DNA of 64,000 nucleotides from an uncultured Clostridia bacterium (GTDB lineage: Bacteria > Bacillota > Clostridia > Oscillospirales > Ruminococcaceae). A program made the translations under genes and the position numbers. A model generated the notes under the pieces. That model was not told the DNA's origin. It did not search any database and was given only the letters and a program-made list of their open reading frames with translations. This document shows positions 29,901 through 39,400 of this stretch, one piece after another. Location: NCBI GenBank assembly GCA_944386285.1, contig CALXAM010000007.1, forward strand, positions 1 through 64,000, read 5' to 3'. Each line of letters opens with the position of its first letter. The stretch's first letter is position 1.

Positions 29901-31189
29901 TCAAAAATATCAGCTTTGGCTTATTTGCTGATGAAGAAATCATTTCCGCAAGCGGCACTTCTATTCCGAAAGATGGTTTAATTGAGGTTATCACTCTTGA
30001 TGAAAACGGAAAGGCGACCGTCAAAACCGATTTGCCTTTGGGCAGCTATTATGTAAAAGAGCTTGCAACAGATGAGCATTATCAGCTAAGCGGTGAAAAA
30101 TATCCCGTTGTATTTGAGTATGCGGGACAGGAAACCGCAACAGTGCATATTGCCGTGAATGACGGAGAGCCGATTGAGAATAAGCTGATTTACGGTTCGG
30201 TTTCCGGTAAAAAGGTTGATGAAAATGGCAAAGGACTTGGCGGTGCGCTCATTGGTCTGTTCAAGACTGATGATGTTGAGTTTACAAAAGAAAATGCCAT
30301 TATGACAACCGTATCCGGAGACGACGGCAGTTTCACTTTTGAAAATGTGCCTTACGGAAACTGGTATATCCGTGAGATCGAGCAGCCGACCGGATTCGTT
30401 CTTAATGATACTGTCTATGATGTGAATATTTCAGAGAACGGACAGACTATTGAAATTGAAATCGTCAATAAACTTGTTCGTGGCAATATCACTCTGACAA
30501 AGGTGGACGCTGAATACACCGATACGAAGTTAACGGGCGCTGTTTTTGAGATCTACAAAGACTCTAATGACAATGGCGAACTGGATAAAGAAGATGAGCT
30601 TATTGGAACACTGACCGAAAAAGAAATCGGGCAGTATGAAATGAATGATTTGCTCTATGGACGCTATTTTGTGAAAGAGACAAAAGCACCGGAGGGCTTC
30701 ACGCTGGACGAAGGCGTGTATGAAGTGTTTATTGACACCGACGGCAAGACCTATCAGGTCGAAAATACAGAGGGCAAAGGTTTTGCAAATGAGGCTATGC
30801 GTGGAAACCTGAAAATTGTGAAAACATCATCTGACGGAAAAGTGGAAGGCTTTGCTTTCCGAATCACCGGAGAGAACGGTTATGATGTTACTCTTGAAAC
30901 GGATAAAAACGGAGAAATTTTCCTTGAAGGTCTGCGCATTGGTGAATACAAGATTTCCGAAGTAAACAATTCGGCTTCCGCAATGTATATTCTTCCTGCC
31001 GACAAGGAAGCTACTGTTCAGATTGGCTCTACTACTATCGTAGAAATGCACAACGAACTGCGAGATACTCCGAAAACCGGAGATAACAGCAATCTTGGTC
31101 TTTGGCTTGCACTTGCAGGTGTATCGGCAGCAGGTATAGCAGTTTGCAGCATTCTTGGATTCAAAAGAAAGAAGAAAGGAGATAAATAA
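26927..31189 (+). CDS. Sortase-anchored thioester / Cna-B repeat adhesin
   Basis: Surface protein of 1420 aa. It has a signal peptide (to AYAAG, about residue 35), then an N-terminal thioester-like domain with Cys in CYCIEPG (C89/C91) and the partner Gln in ATQILIW (Q166), which in this family can form a Cys-Gln thioester and attach covalently to host targets. About ten Cna-B/SpaA-type beta-sandwich repeats follow, ending with TPKTGD near residue 1381, a membrane helix and a KRKKK tail. The sorting motif resembles the S/P-PKTG signals of C. difficile SrtB, and a class B sortase is encoded at 56690. GGGAGG sets the start; the longer frame is ignored. Likely mediates donor-recipient or host contact. 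Confidence 0.92.
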   Translation: MKTNLFKKATSALLALVMCLSTFIGIGSTTAYAAGEKAEAMLVSFPRDGDSNYSNSWGHDSLTFMNGWSTKSAKYTTVYAVNSYSGNICYCIEPGVPLKTGNDLVSKDETYWDNYPDDYNHTITPFEIKMFVGRIFQYGYTGTISTSWRSQNASDADKLSEAMATQILIWETVVGERDENFKKVDTGGYNAMLDTVKKDHPLRSKMMEHYNRIAESVQKHSKLPSFCSKTTGKAETVELEWNGKNYTATLTDSNGVLSSYNFSANQSGISFKKDGNKLTITAEKAPNSEVTITAEKTAQRKGIVVWGDGIYKPSTGIQDLATYTQTVNDPVKGFIKLNVSYGSAKIVKTAEDGKVDGISFRIQGNGIDKIVQTANGGQIQVDNLMPGVYTVTEQEYDQYETQESRRVTVVAGQVATVTFNNTLKRGDIEVIKSSEDNFNEGVTFHLYGTSLSGIEVDEYAVTDENGVAIFEDVLISGTTPYTIEEVDTAIRYVIPEDQTAPVKWNEVTTRNFTNILKKFTVTVTKSDAETGTAQGNASLANAKYGIFKGEQLIDEYYTDENGQFTTKEYICDSDWTIKELEPSEGYLLDPTVHKVGAEPELYTIEHNQTANDVNEQVIKGNIAIIKHTDNGDTQIETPEAGAVFEVYLKSAGSFANAKESERDTLTCDENGFAQTKDLTYGVYTVHQVSGWEGRELMDDFDVLISQDGQTYRYLINNAYFESYIQVVKVDSETGKTIPYAGAGFQIYDPSGNLVTMQFTYPTPTTVDTFYTDANGSLVTPEKLPYGKGYSIVEVQSPHGYVLDSTPVYFDITEENSSEESGVTVIKVEKANMPQKGTITIEKTGEVFFGVSVSGGTDENGRELPVIYQPIYETQGLPDTVYEIRAAEDVVTPDGTLRYSKGELVDTVTTDKNGFAKSCELYLGKYEVKEVKAGYGMVLSDEPHTVELVYAGQNVAVTETATSFVNERQKVEVSLEKALETSELFGIGNNGEIKNISFGLFADEEIISASGTSIPKDGLIEVITLDENGKATVKTDLPLGSYYVKELATDEHYQLSGEKYPVVFEYAGQETATVHIAVNDGEPIENKLIYGSVSGKKVDENGKGLGGALIGLFKTDDVEFTKENAIMTTVSGDDGSFTFENVPYGNWYIREIEQPTGFVLNDTVYDVNISENGQTIEIEIVNKLVRGNITLTKVDAEYTDTKLTGAVFEIYKDSNDNGELDKEDELIGTLTEKEIGQYEMNDLLYGRYFVKETKAPEGFTLDEGVYEVFIDTDGKTYQVENTEGKGFANEAMRGNLKIVKTSSDGKVEGFAFRITGENGYDVTLETDKNGEIFLEGLRIGEYKISEVNNSASAMYILPADKEATVQIGSTTIVEMHNELRDTPKTGDNSNLGLWLALAGVSAAGIAVCSILGFKRKKKGDK

Positions 31190-31281
31190 TGGAACTTAAA
31201 GCTATTATCGGAATTGTTTTGGTCGTCTTTATTGTAGGCGGCTTTATTTTTTTACAAGTTCGAAACAGAAAGAAAAAGTGA
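31189..31281 (+). CDS. 30-residue single-pass membrane protein
   Basis: Starts at ATG overlapping the adhesin stop (TAATG) after AAGGAGATAAATA. It codes MELKAIIGIVLVVFIVGGFI, then a basic KKK end: one membrane helix with a positive cytoplasmic tail. Too short for most gene finders. Tight coupling to the adhesin suggests an accessory role in its export or anchoring, which is inferred. Confidence 0.7.
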   Translation: MELKAIIGIVLVVFIVGGFIFLQVRNRKKK

Positions 31282-31289
31282 TTGCTTGG

Positions 31290-31320
31290 GGGGCGGAGTA
31301 AAAAACTTCGCCCCTATTTC
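31290..31320 (+). terminator. Possible terminator
   Basis: GGGGCGGAGT and ACTTCGCCCC form a 10-bp stem (one G-U pair) with a short T-rich tail (TATTTCTATATT). A weak or attenuating terminator after the adhesin unit. Confidence 0.6.
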
Positions 31321-31338
31321 TATATTAAGGAGGTTTAT

Positions 31339-31653
31339 ATGAAAAGCCTTAAAACCATTGAAAACAAAGTGCTTGCAGTGTTAAAAGAACACCCCGAAGC
31401 ACGAAATGATGATATGAAGCTTTATCTGCTCATCAGCAAAATGTGTATTTATGATACTCACGGTATCGCAGATTTTAGCTTTGAAGATGTGATGATCAAT
31501 TATAAGGCGTATGGTATCCCTTGTTTTGAAAGCGTCCGAAGAACAAGACAAAAGATTCAGGCGAAATATCCTGAGCTTGGCTGTTCTCCCGAAGTACGCA
31601 GAGCAAGGCATAAAATGCAGCGTGTCTATTCCGACTACGCTAAAAGTAAATAA
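31339..31653 (+). CDS. Conserved ICE protein, function unknown
   Basis: Protein of 104 aa starting MKSLKTIENKVL after AAGGAGG. It is alpha-helical and basic, with a C-terminal segment rich in Arg (SVRRTRQKIQAKYPELG, VRRARHKMQRVYSDYAK) that contains two similar R-R-x-R-x-K-x-Q units and looks like a DNA-binding surface. I do not recognise the family. First gene of a tight set running to the 2901-residue protein. Confidence 0.72.
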   Translation: MKSLKTIENKVLAVLKEHPEARNDDMKLYLLISKMCIYDTHGIADFSFEDVMINYKAYGIPCFESVRRTRQKIQAKYPELGCSPEVRRARHKMQRVYSDYAKSK

Positions 31654-31670
31654 AGGAGAGGATAAAGACT

Positions 31671-31919
31671 ATGGCAGTTAGAAAAACAGATACTTTACAG
31701 CAAAAAGTAAAGGTGCTTGCAAAACTATACGATTCCGGTTATAAGACCGAAAAAGATTTGAAGGCTCTCAGCTTGCAAAACATTTTAAAAATTCCCGATA
31801 TAACGGTGTCTGATATGACCGTAATCACAGAGCTTCAGGAACAGATTACAAAAAACAGGCTCTTTTCCTATTTGGGAGGTGCTGATGATGAGCAGCAAAC
31901 AGAACAAAATGGAGGATAG
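31671..31919 (+). CDS. Small conserved ICE protein, function unknown
   Basis: Protein of 82 aa, MAVRKTDTLQQKVKVLAKL, helical, with an acidic Gln-rich end (ADDEQQTEQNGG). A possible helix-turn-helix (SGYKTEKDLKALSLQNILKI) would be consistent with a small DNA-binding protein, but it is not diagnostic. AAAGGAGAGG lies upstream, and the end overlaps the next gene by 32 bases. Confidence 0.7.
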   Translation: MAVRKTDTLQQKVKVLAKLYDSGYKTEKDLKALSLQNILKIPDITVSDMTVITELQEQITKNRLFSYLGGADDEQQTEQNGG

Positions 31920-32451
31920 ACATATTATTTGGAGTGACATAAACCTTGATTTGGACGATTGGCGTGAGGACTTACAAGCCGATTATCCTGACCTTTCTGA
32001 AGATGAACTGTATCAGACAATGTGTGAAATAAACGGTAATTATCTTGATGATCAACGAGCCAACCTTAATGTTCAGCTTTCTCAGCCGATTATTGTTATC
32101 GGTGATATAGGCAGGTGGAACGGAAGGGCTATGGGGTACAAGATGATCGAGTCGGGAAATATCAGAGATTGCCTTTATCCTGATACAGATATGACTGAAT
32201 GGTATGTAGATAAGTATGGTGATTTACGAGCAGACGCTGTTCATCACGACGGCACGAATCACTATTTGTACCGTGTGTTTAAGGATAATGCTTCGCCTGA
32301 ACAAATCGAAAGACTGCAAGATAAAATCTACTTTGGAAAAGCTACACGGGCAGACATCACAAGAGTTACGAAACGACTTGGTGATGACATTGCCCGTGTA
32401 TACGGTTGGAATATTCCAAAGCAAAGAATATCTAAAGAACAAGTGAGGTGA
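31888..32451 (+). CDS. Conserved ICE protein, function unknown
   Basis: About 187 aa. GGGAGG at 31874-31879 serves two adjacent ATGs (31885 and 31888); I prefer 31888 for spacing. Acidic N-terminal half (WSDINLDLDDWREDLQADYPDLSEDELY), then an alpha/beta region with IIVIGDIGRWNGRAMGYKMI and a C-terminal basic helix. Conserved-looking but with no catalytic motif I recognise. Its stop overlaps the ribosome site of the next gene. Confidence 0.72.
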   Translation: MSSKQNKMEDRHIIWSDINLDLDDWREDLQADYPDLSEDELYQTMCEINGNYLDDQRANLNVQLSQPIIVIGDIGRWNGRAMGYKMIESGNIRDCLYPDTDMTEWYVDKYGDLRADAVHHDGTNHYLYRVFKDNASPEQIERLQDKIYFGKATRADITRVTKRLGDDIARVYGWNIPKQRISKEQVR

Positions 32452-32456
32452 AAGAA

Positions 32457-33392
32457 ATGAAGATCCGACCACTTAACACAGACGAACAAAAATACACCTA
32501 CACACAAAGCACGCAAATAGAGGGACAGACAGGGTGTATAGGACATTTGCGAGGCGATTTTGGAACGGGCGGCAAGGAATTTTTTACTTCTTGGTTTGAC
32601 CGCAGGCGTGATTTAAAAACAGACCAGTTTAAAAGCGAGCTGGACGAGGTTATCAACGCTTTGCGCTCTAAAGAATACGGACTGTTAAAAAGTCGCAGCG
32701 ATATGTCACAGTATGCAAATAACTGTCCAAACAGTGCTTTTGAAGGCAGCTATACTACTGAGTATGGTTTTCGTGTTGACACAGAAAAGCACGCATTTCT
32801 TATACGCTGCAACCCTACTCGTGGTGATTACAATTTTTACTGCTATTGCTTTGTGCGGGAATGGCTTGACCAGCATTTGGAAAAAGCAAGTCGAGGTATT
32901 CGATTTATCACTTCCGACTACAAGGAAAAGTTTATTATCCCCGACGGAGATAAAATCCGTATCACACTGAGTGACGGTGAACAACTCGACCGTACCTGCC
33001 GATATATAGACGATTATCATTTGGAGGTAGGAAACAACCTCTATCACATTTGTGAATTTGCTGAACGAATGGAGCAGAACGGAAATACCGTTATTCCGCT
33101 TCGTTCCTCACTTCCTGAACAGTGCTATATATTTGTGCAGACAGAAAACTGTGTGGGGATTGTCAAAAAAGGCGAAAGCGGATTTTACCGCACAGAGATT
33201 AAAGGCGGCAAGCCCAGTGAAACAAATGCCATTGCAAACAAAATGAATGAAAAGCTCGGCATATCAAAAGGTCAAACGGAAGCAATGAAAGCCGGATCTA
33301 TGTTTGGGTGGGGTGCTCCTGCCGCTGATCCAAAGAACTATGATGAAAACGGTATTCCCGTAAAAATAAAAAATAAAGATTATGAACGATAG
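32457..33392 (+). CDS. Conserved ICE protein, DUF4316-like C-terminus
   Basis: 311 aa. The N-terminal two thirds (GCIGHLRGDFGTGGKEFFTSWFD and CNPTRGDYNFYCYCFVREWLDQH) look like an accessory domain common in Tn1549-type elements. The C-terminal segment with NKLGISKGQ-like text and MKAGSMFGWGAPAADPKNYDENG resembles DUF4316 repeats, which occur beside or within the large polyvalent proteins. ATG 32457 is chosen over GTG 32448 because GAGGTG lies eight bases before it. Function unknown. Confidence 0.65.
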   Translation: MKIRPLNTDEQKYTYTQSTQIEGQTGCIGHLRGDFGTGGKEFFTSWFDRRRDLKTDQFKSELDEVINALRSKEYGLLKSRSDMSQYANNCPNSAFEGSYTTEYGFRVDTEKHAFLIRCNPTRGDYNFYCYCFVREWLDQHLEKASRGIRFITSDYKEKFIIPDGDKIRITLSDGEQLDRTCRYIDDYHLEVGNNLYHICEFAERMEQNGNTVIPLRSSLPEQCYIFVQTENCVGIVKKGESGFYRTEIKGGKPSETNAIANKMNEKLGISKGQTEAMKAGSMFGWGAPAADPKNYDENGIPVKIKNKDYER

Positions 33393-33406
33393 GAGGTGCG
33401 TAGCCA

Positions 33407-36400
33407 ATGGCACGAAAATACGACCTGATTTCTGAAATGTACCGTCGTACCTGCAATGCTGTTACCGCTGATGTGCAGAACTGGCAAGCGTTTTTGCGTT
33501 GTGCCTGTCGAAATTACAAGCTGCGCTTTGATGAACAGCTTCTTGTTTATGCACAAAGACCGGACGCAACTGCGGTGCTTGAAATTGAACGATGGAACAA
33601 TAGCTTTGGTCGGTGGGTTAATCGTGGAGCGAAAGGTATTGCTGTTTTTGAGGACGCTGATCGGAAAAATCAGCGTTTAATCCACTATTTTGATGTTTCA
33701 GATACTCACGAAAACCGATATTCCCGCCCTGTCCCTATTTGGCAGATGAGATCGGAATATATGCAGGAGGTAATTGAAACCCTTGAAAACACTTTCGGTG
33801 AGTTGGAAAACAAAGATTCTATTGTTCAAGCAGTGCTGAGTGCTGCAAAAAACGCTGTGGAGGACAATATTCCCGACTACCTGAATGATTTGCTGTATTA
33901 TGTTGACGACAGCTTTCTTTTTGGTCTTGAAGAAGATATGATTTCCGCAATGTATAAAACGGTCATAACTAACAGCGTGGCATATATGATGATGGTGCGG
34001 CTTGGAATAGATACTGAGCTTTATTTTGAAGCAGAGGACTTTTCAAAAATTGCGAACTTCAATACACCTGAAACTTTAAATGCGCTTGGCATTGCCACAA
34101 GCGATATTGCGGAAATGGGACTTGGAGAAATTGCCCGAACAGTTCTTGCTCTTGATAAGCAAAATCGCATAATTGCAGATAACAGCAGAACTGAATACAA
34201 TAAAGGTGAAAATAAAACTGAAAGGAGTTTTGATAATGAGCGAAATCACATACACAATGCAGGGCGATTACAACCTGCCGAACTTAACAATGCCGGAACA
34301 GCCGGAGGTGACTTTGGGCAGATACGCTCAGATGAGGAGGAAATTTCTCAAGGAACACCACAAAATCCGCTATTACAATCTTCTGACGAGCTGCACGCTG
34401 ACGGAGCATTTGGCGGAAACGGAAGAAACAGCACTCAGACTGGAAGAAACTCTTATGAAGAAGATGGCGGTGCAGGAGGGCTTGACCGAGAGCCTGAAAG
34501 CAACCAATATGATGAAATGGGTACAGGGAATGAACAATCTCAGGAACAGAGTTCAGGAGATCGTGAAAGCGGAGGTAATCTTCGCTTAGATTATTATGAC
34601 CGAGAACACGAGGACAAGAGCTTACCGTTTTTCGGGACAGATGATACCATTCGTGAAATTCTCGGTACAACACCACATTTAAAAGCTTCAAAAGACGAAA
34701 TTCGTGCTTTCTTTGAGAACAATCCCGATAACACAGTTCGTACCGAATATATCAAAGGTATCTTTAACAACGATTACACCGAAGTGATTTTGAATGACGG
34801 AAGGCGTGCGGGATATAAGACCTATCAGAATGTTCTTCAGCTTTGGGAGGGCAGCTACCCGTCCCGTACAAAGCAAAGCTTCTATGATTGGGGTGTGATT
34901 GCACAACACTTTGAAGCAATGAGACTGCTCGGTGAACTGTACGATACAATGAAGCCATTACCGTCTGTAAACGGACAACTGAATTTTATGGATATGCAGG
35001 CAGAGGAAAAAACCTCTGCCTTTTCTTTTTCACAAGAAATCATTGACACTGTACTTACTCGTGGAAGCGGTGTCGCAGAAGGCAAATTCCGTATCTATGA
35101 GCAGTTTGAAAAAAGTCTGTCTACAAAAGAAAACATTGATTTCCTGAAAGATGAGTACGGTTGGGGCGGCTCTTATCCCGTTATAATCGGAACAGGAATT
35201 GATGAACAGCACGACGGAAAAGGAATTACGATTTCTAAAGGAATTGGAGATGGTAAACCGTATATCAATCTAAATTGGAATCAGGTAGAAAAGCGAATTT
35301 CTGAACTGATAAAGATTGACCGTTATCTCAACCCGAAGGAAAAAGAAATTTATCCTCAGTGGCTCGCAAAGCAGGAGGAACGAAGAGCTGAGCTTGCAGA
35401 GAAACAGAAAAACCGTGAAATTCTCTCATCTGCACCACCTGAAAAGGAAGAAGCAAAAGAAGAGATCAACATTGTGGAATGGCAGCGGCGACAACCTAAG
35501 TATGAGTACCATCTTGGTGATACGGTATATATTGGTGCTGACGAATATGAAATTCTCTCTTTTGATGAAAACAGTGTAAAGCTTTATGATACACAATTCC
35601 CTTTGCTTAACAAGGAAATAAACAGAGATGAATTTGACCGTAGGGTAAAAGAAAACCCAATGAACGACCATTTGAAAGTCAAGGAATTACTACCCGAAGA
35701 AAAAACGGACGAAGCACCTGCCTTTGACATTGGTATGGGCTATCTCGGAAACGGTCTTACCGTTTGGAACAGAGCTGTTGAAGAAAACGGCGATTATCAA
35801 AATATCGCTCATATCAGCAGTGAAGGCGAAATTCGTTACTATGTGGACGGGCTGCCTGAAGATGTAGTGACAAGAATTGAACAGGCGGCTGCGCAGGAAC
35901 AGCAAAAGGCTTTGTTTGCCGCCTCTTATCAAGTAGGTGACAAGGTTTATTTGGACGGAAAACCATTTGAAATCACACGGGTAGATGACTGGAATGTAGA
36001 ACTTATGGATCGCTCCGTGCAAAACCCGCAGCCCCGTTTAGAGCGTAAGGACAGCTTTGTGAAGCTTGTTCAGCAAAATGAGCATAACAGTCGCTTTACC
36101 GAAGCCTACCGTGAGTACAGCGAATTAAAAAATGAAAACCCTGACAGTATTCTTTTGTACCAGCTTGGTGATTTCTATGAAGCTTACGGTAATGACGCAC
36201 AGACCATAGGCGAAGCTTTGGAAATGAACTTGACTTCTCGCTCTATCGGAAACAATCAGACAGTATCACTGTGCGGCTTGCCATCACAAAGTCTCGAAAC
36301 CTATATGAATATGCTGCTTGATCGTGGGTTTGATGTAGCGATTAGTTCACTTGAAAACGGAGAACGAATGACACACAATATCGTATCAACCAACAAGGAA

Positions 36401-39400
36401 GATCCGGTACAGTCGCAACCAGTAGGCAGAATAAATTATTTGCATACTGATGGTACAATCCGTGAAAGTATTGAATATACCAGTCCATATCAGTTTGAAA
36501 AAGATATTAAAGAGGAAAGCCTATATGGAGTTCCTATGTCCGTTGATGTGTATGCAGATAAAAACGGTAACACGATTGATCAAACTTTCCTTTATGAGTG
36601 TGATCCCCCACTTAAAGGAATCAATGTAATTGCATATCCATTCATTCAAAGAACACTTGCTGAAAGGCTTGTAAGTTTCTACAAAGATATAGATTTCTAT
36701 GATTATCAAGATAGTCTTGAGGTTGGAGACACAGATGAAGACGCTGTTCAAAAAGTGGATTCAGAACTGGGTTCATATACTTCTGTTTCATCTATGATGG
36801 ATAGTATTTCGTCATTTACAGATGAAGGAGATTTATCTGATGAACAGCTCAGCGAAGTAATAGGTTTATACAATGAATTGTTAGCACTCATTCAGAAAGA
36901 GCCGTTATGGAATGCTAAACGCATTATTGATGACTTTTGCAAATATGAATATGAGCGTGAAGAAGGAGCTGATTATTCCGATTTATCTAATGTAGAGATA
37001 GCCTATACGACAACAGAAGATGATAAACACCAAATTCAGGCGAGAGTAAATCTTTTAGCTTTTAAAATTGAAACTCTTGTGGACGGAAATATAGTCAGGA
37101 GCGAGCAGTTCTCTTCACTGGAAGATATGACAGAAAGAGGATTGCTCAATCTTTCCTTTGATGAACTGGTGTTTTTATCAGATGAAGAGATTGAGAGTGT
37201 AGAAAAAGAATCTACGGAACAGGAAACATCAGAAAAGAGTGAGCTTTTATCTCCTGATTTTAATCAGCGGAAACGATCACGGGTACAAAGCTTTGACTTG
37301 CACTCCGACATACCTATGTCCGAAAGACATACCTTTGATCTTGCTTCTCACGAAGTACCGGAGGCAGGCAAAAAGGAACGCTTCCGCAGGAATATGGAAG
37401 CAATCAATGTACTGAAAGAATGTGAGCTTGAGAATCGCTTTGCTACTCCTGAAGAGCAGGAAATTCTTTCGCAGTATGTAGGTTGGGGCGGTATCCCCGA
37501 AGCCTTTGACGAGAACAATTCCTCGTGGGCTGATGAGTTTATCGAGCTTTATACCGCCCTTTCCCCTGATGAATATGAGAGCGCAAGAGCAAGCACACTG
37601 ACCGCTTTCTACACCCCGCCTGTTGTCATTTCTTCGATCTACAAGGCAATGGAACAGATGGGATTCCGTGAAGGAAACATCTTGGAGCCTTCCTGCGGTA
37701 TTGGAAACTTTATCGGTATGCTGCCTGATTCAATGCAAAATGTAAAGATGTACGGTGTGGAAATTGATAGGGTTTCGGCGGGTATTGCGCAGCAGCTTTA
37801 TCAGAAAAACTCGATTGCGGCACAACCGTTTGAAAAAGTGAATCTTCCTGACAGCTTCTTTGACGCTGTCATTGGCAATGTGCCTTTCGGTGATATTCGT
37901 ATTAACGACAGGCGGTATAACAAGCATAACTTTTTAATCCACGATTATTTCTTTGCTAAATGCTTGGATAAACTTCGTCCGGGCGGTGTAATGGCGCTCA
38001 TCACAAGCAAAGGTACAATGGACAAGGAAAATCCGGCTATCAGAAAATATATTGCACAGAGAGCCGATCTTCTTGGTGCAATCCGACTGCCCAATAATAC
38101 CTTTAAAGGCAATGCCGGAACAGAAGTCGTGTCTGATATTCTGATCTTACAGAAGCGTGACAGACTTATTGACCTTGAGCCGGAATGGGTACACCTGAAT
38201 ACCAACGAAAATGGTGTTAAGATGAACTCCTACTTTGTCGATCACCCTGAAATGGTATTAGGAGAATGGAAAACCGTGTCCGGCAGATTCGGTGATGAAG
38301 ATACTGTTGTCCCTTACGAGAATGCCGACCTTTCACAGCTTTTAGGAGAAGCAATTTCCAATATTCACGCCGAAATCACTGATTATGAGGTGGACGAGGA
38401 ACTGTCCGAAGAAGATAATTCTATTCCCGCTGATCCGCAAGTACGAAACTTCTCTTATACGATTGTAGATGATAAAATTTACTACCGTGAAAATTCAAGA
38501 ATGACTCCTGTGGAGTGTTCAGCAACAGCCGAGAGTCGCATTAAAGGTATGATTGCCATTCGTGACAGTATTCGCAGTTTGATTGAAATTCAGACTTTGG
38601 ATTATCCCGATTGGGAAATAGAAAAAGAACAGCAGAAGCTTAACGAGTTGTATGATACCTTTTCCAAAAAATACGGGCTGATTAACAGCCGAGCTAATGT
38701 GTCCGCATTTTCTCAGGATAGCTCCTTTTCCCTACTGTCTGCTCTTGAAGTGTTAGACGAGAATGGTGAACTGGAACGCAAGGCGGATATGTTTACAAAA
38801 AGAACAATTAAACCGCATACCCCTGTTACTTCGGTTGATACCGCAAGTGAGGCTCTTGCCGTATCTATGGGTGAAAAAGCTCAGATTGATATGGAATATA
38901 TGTGTTCACTGACCGGAAAGACAGAGCAGGAAATTTATCAGGAATTAAAGGGTATTATCTTCCTTAATCCTATGTATGGATATGGGAACAGCACTGAAAA
39001 CCAGTATGTGATGGCAGACGAATATCTCTCCGGCAATGTTCGAGAAAAGCTTGCTTGGGCGAGAAAATGTGCAGAAGTCTATCCCGAAGATTATCAGGTT
39101 AATGTGGAAGCTCTCGAAAAGGTTCAGCCCAAAGACCTGAACGCCAGTGAGATTTTTGTGCAGCTTGGTTCTACTTGGCTGCCCGAAGAAATTGCACAAC
39201 AGTTTATGTATGAGCTGTTGGATACCCCTATGTATGCAAGATGGAATATTAAAGTCCACTATTCAAAGCTGACAGGTGAATGGAATGTTGAGGGAAAGTC
39301 CTATGACAGCAATAACCTGAAAGCCTACAACACCTATGGTACAAAGCGAGTAAACGCTTATAAGATTATTGAGGAAACACTCAATATGAAAGATGTCCGT

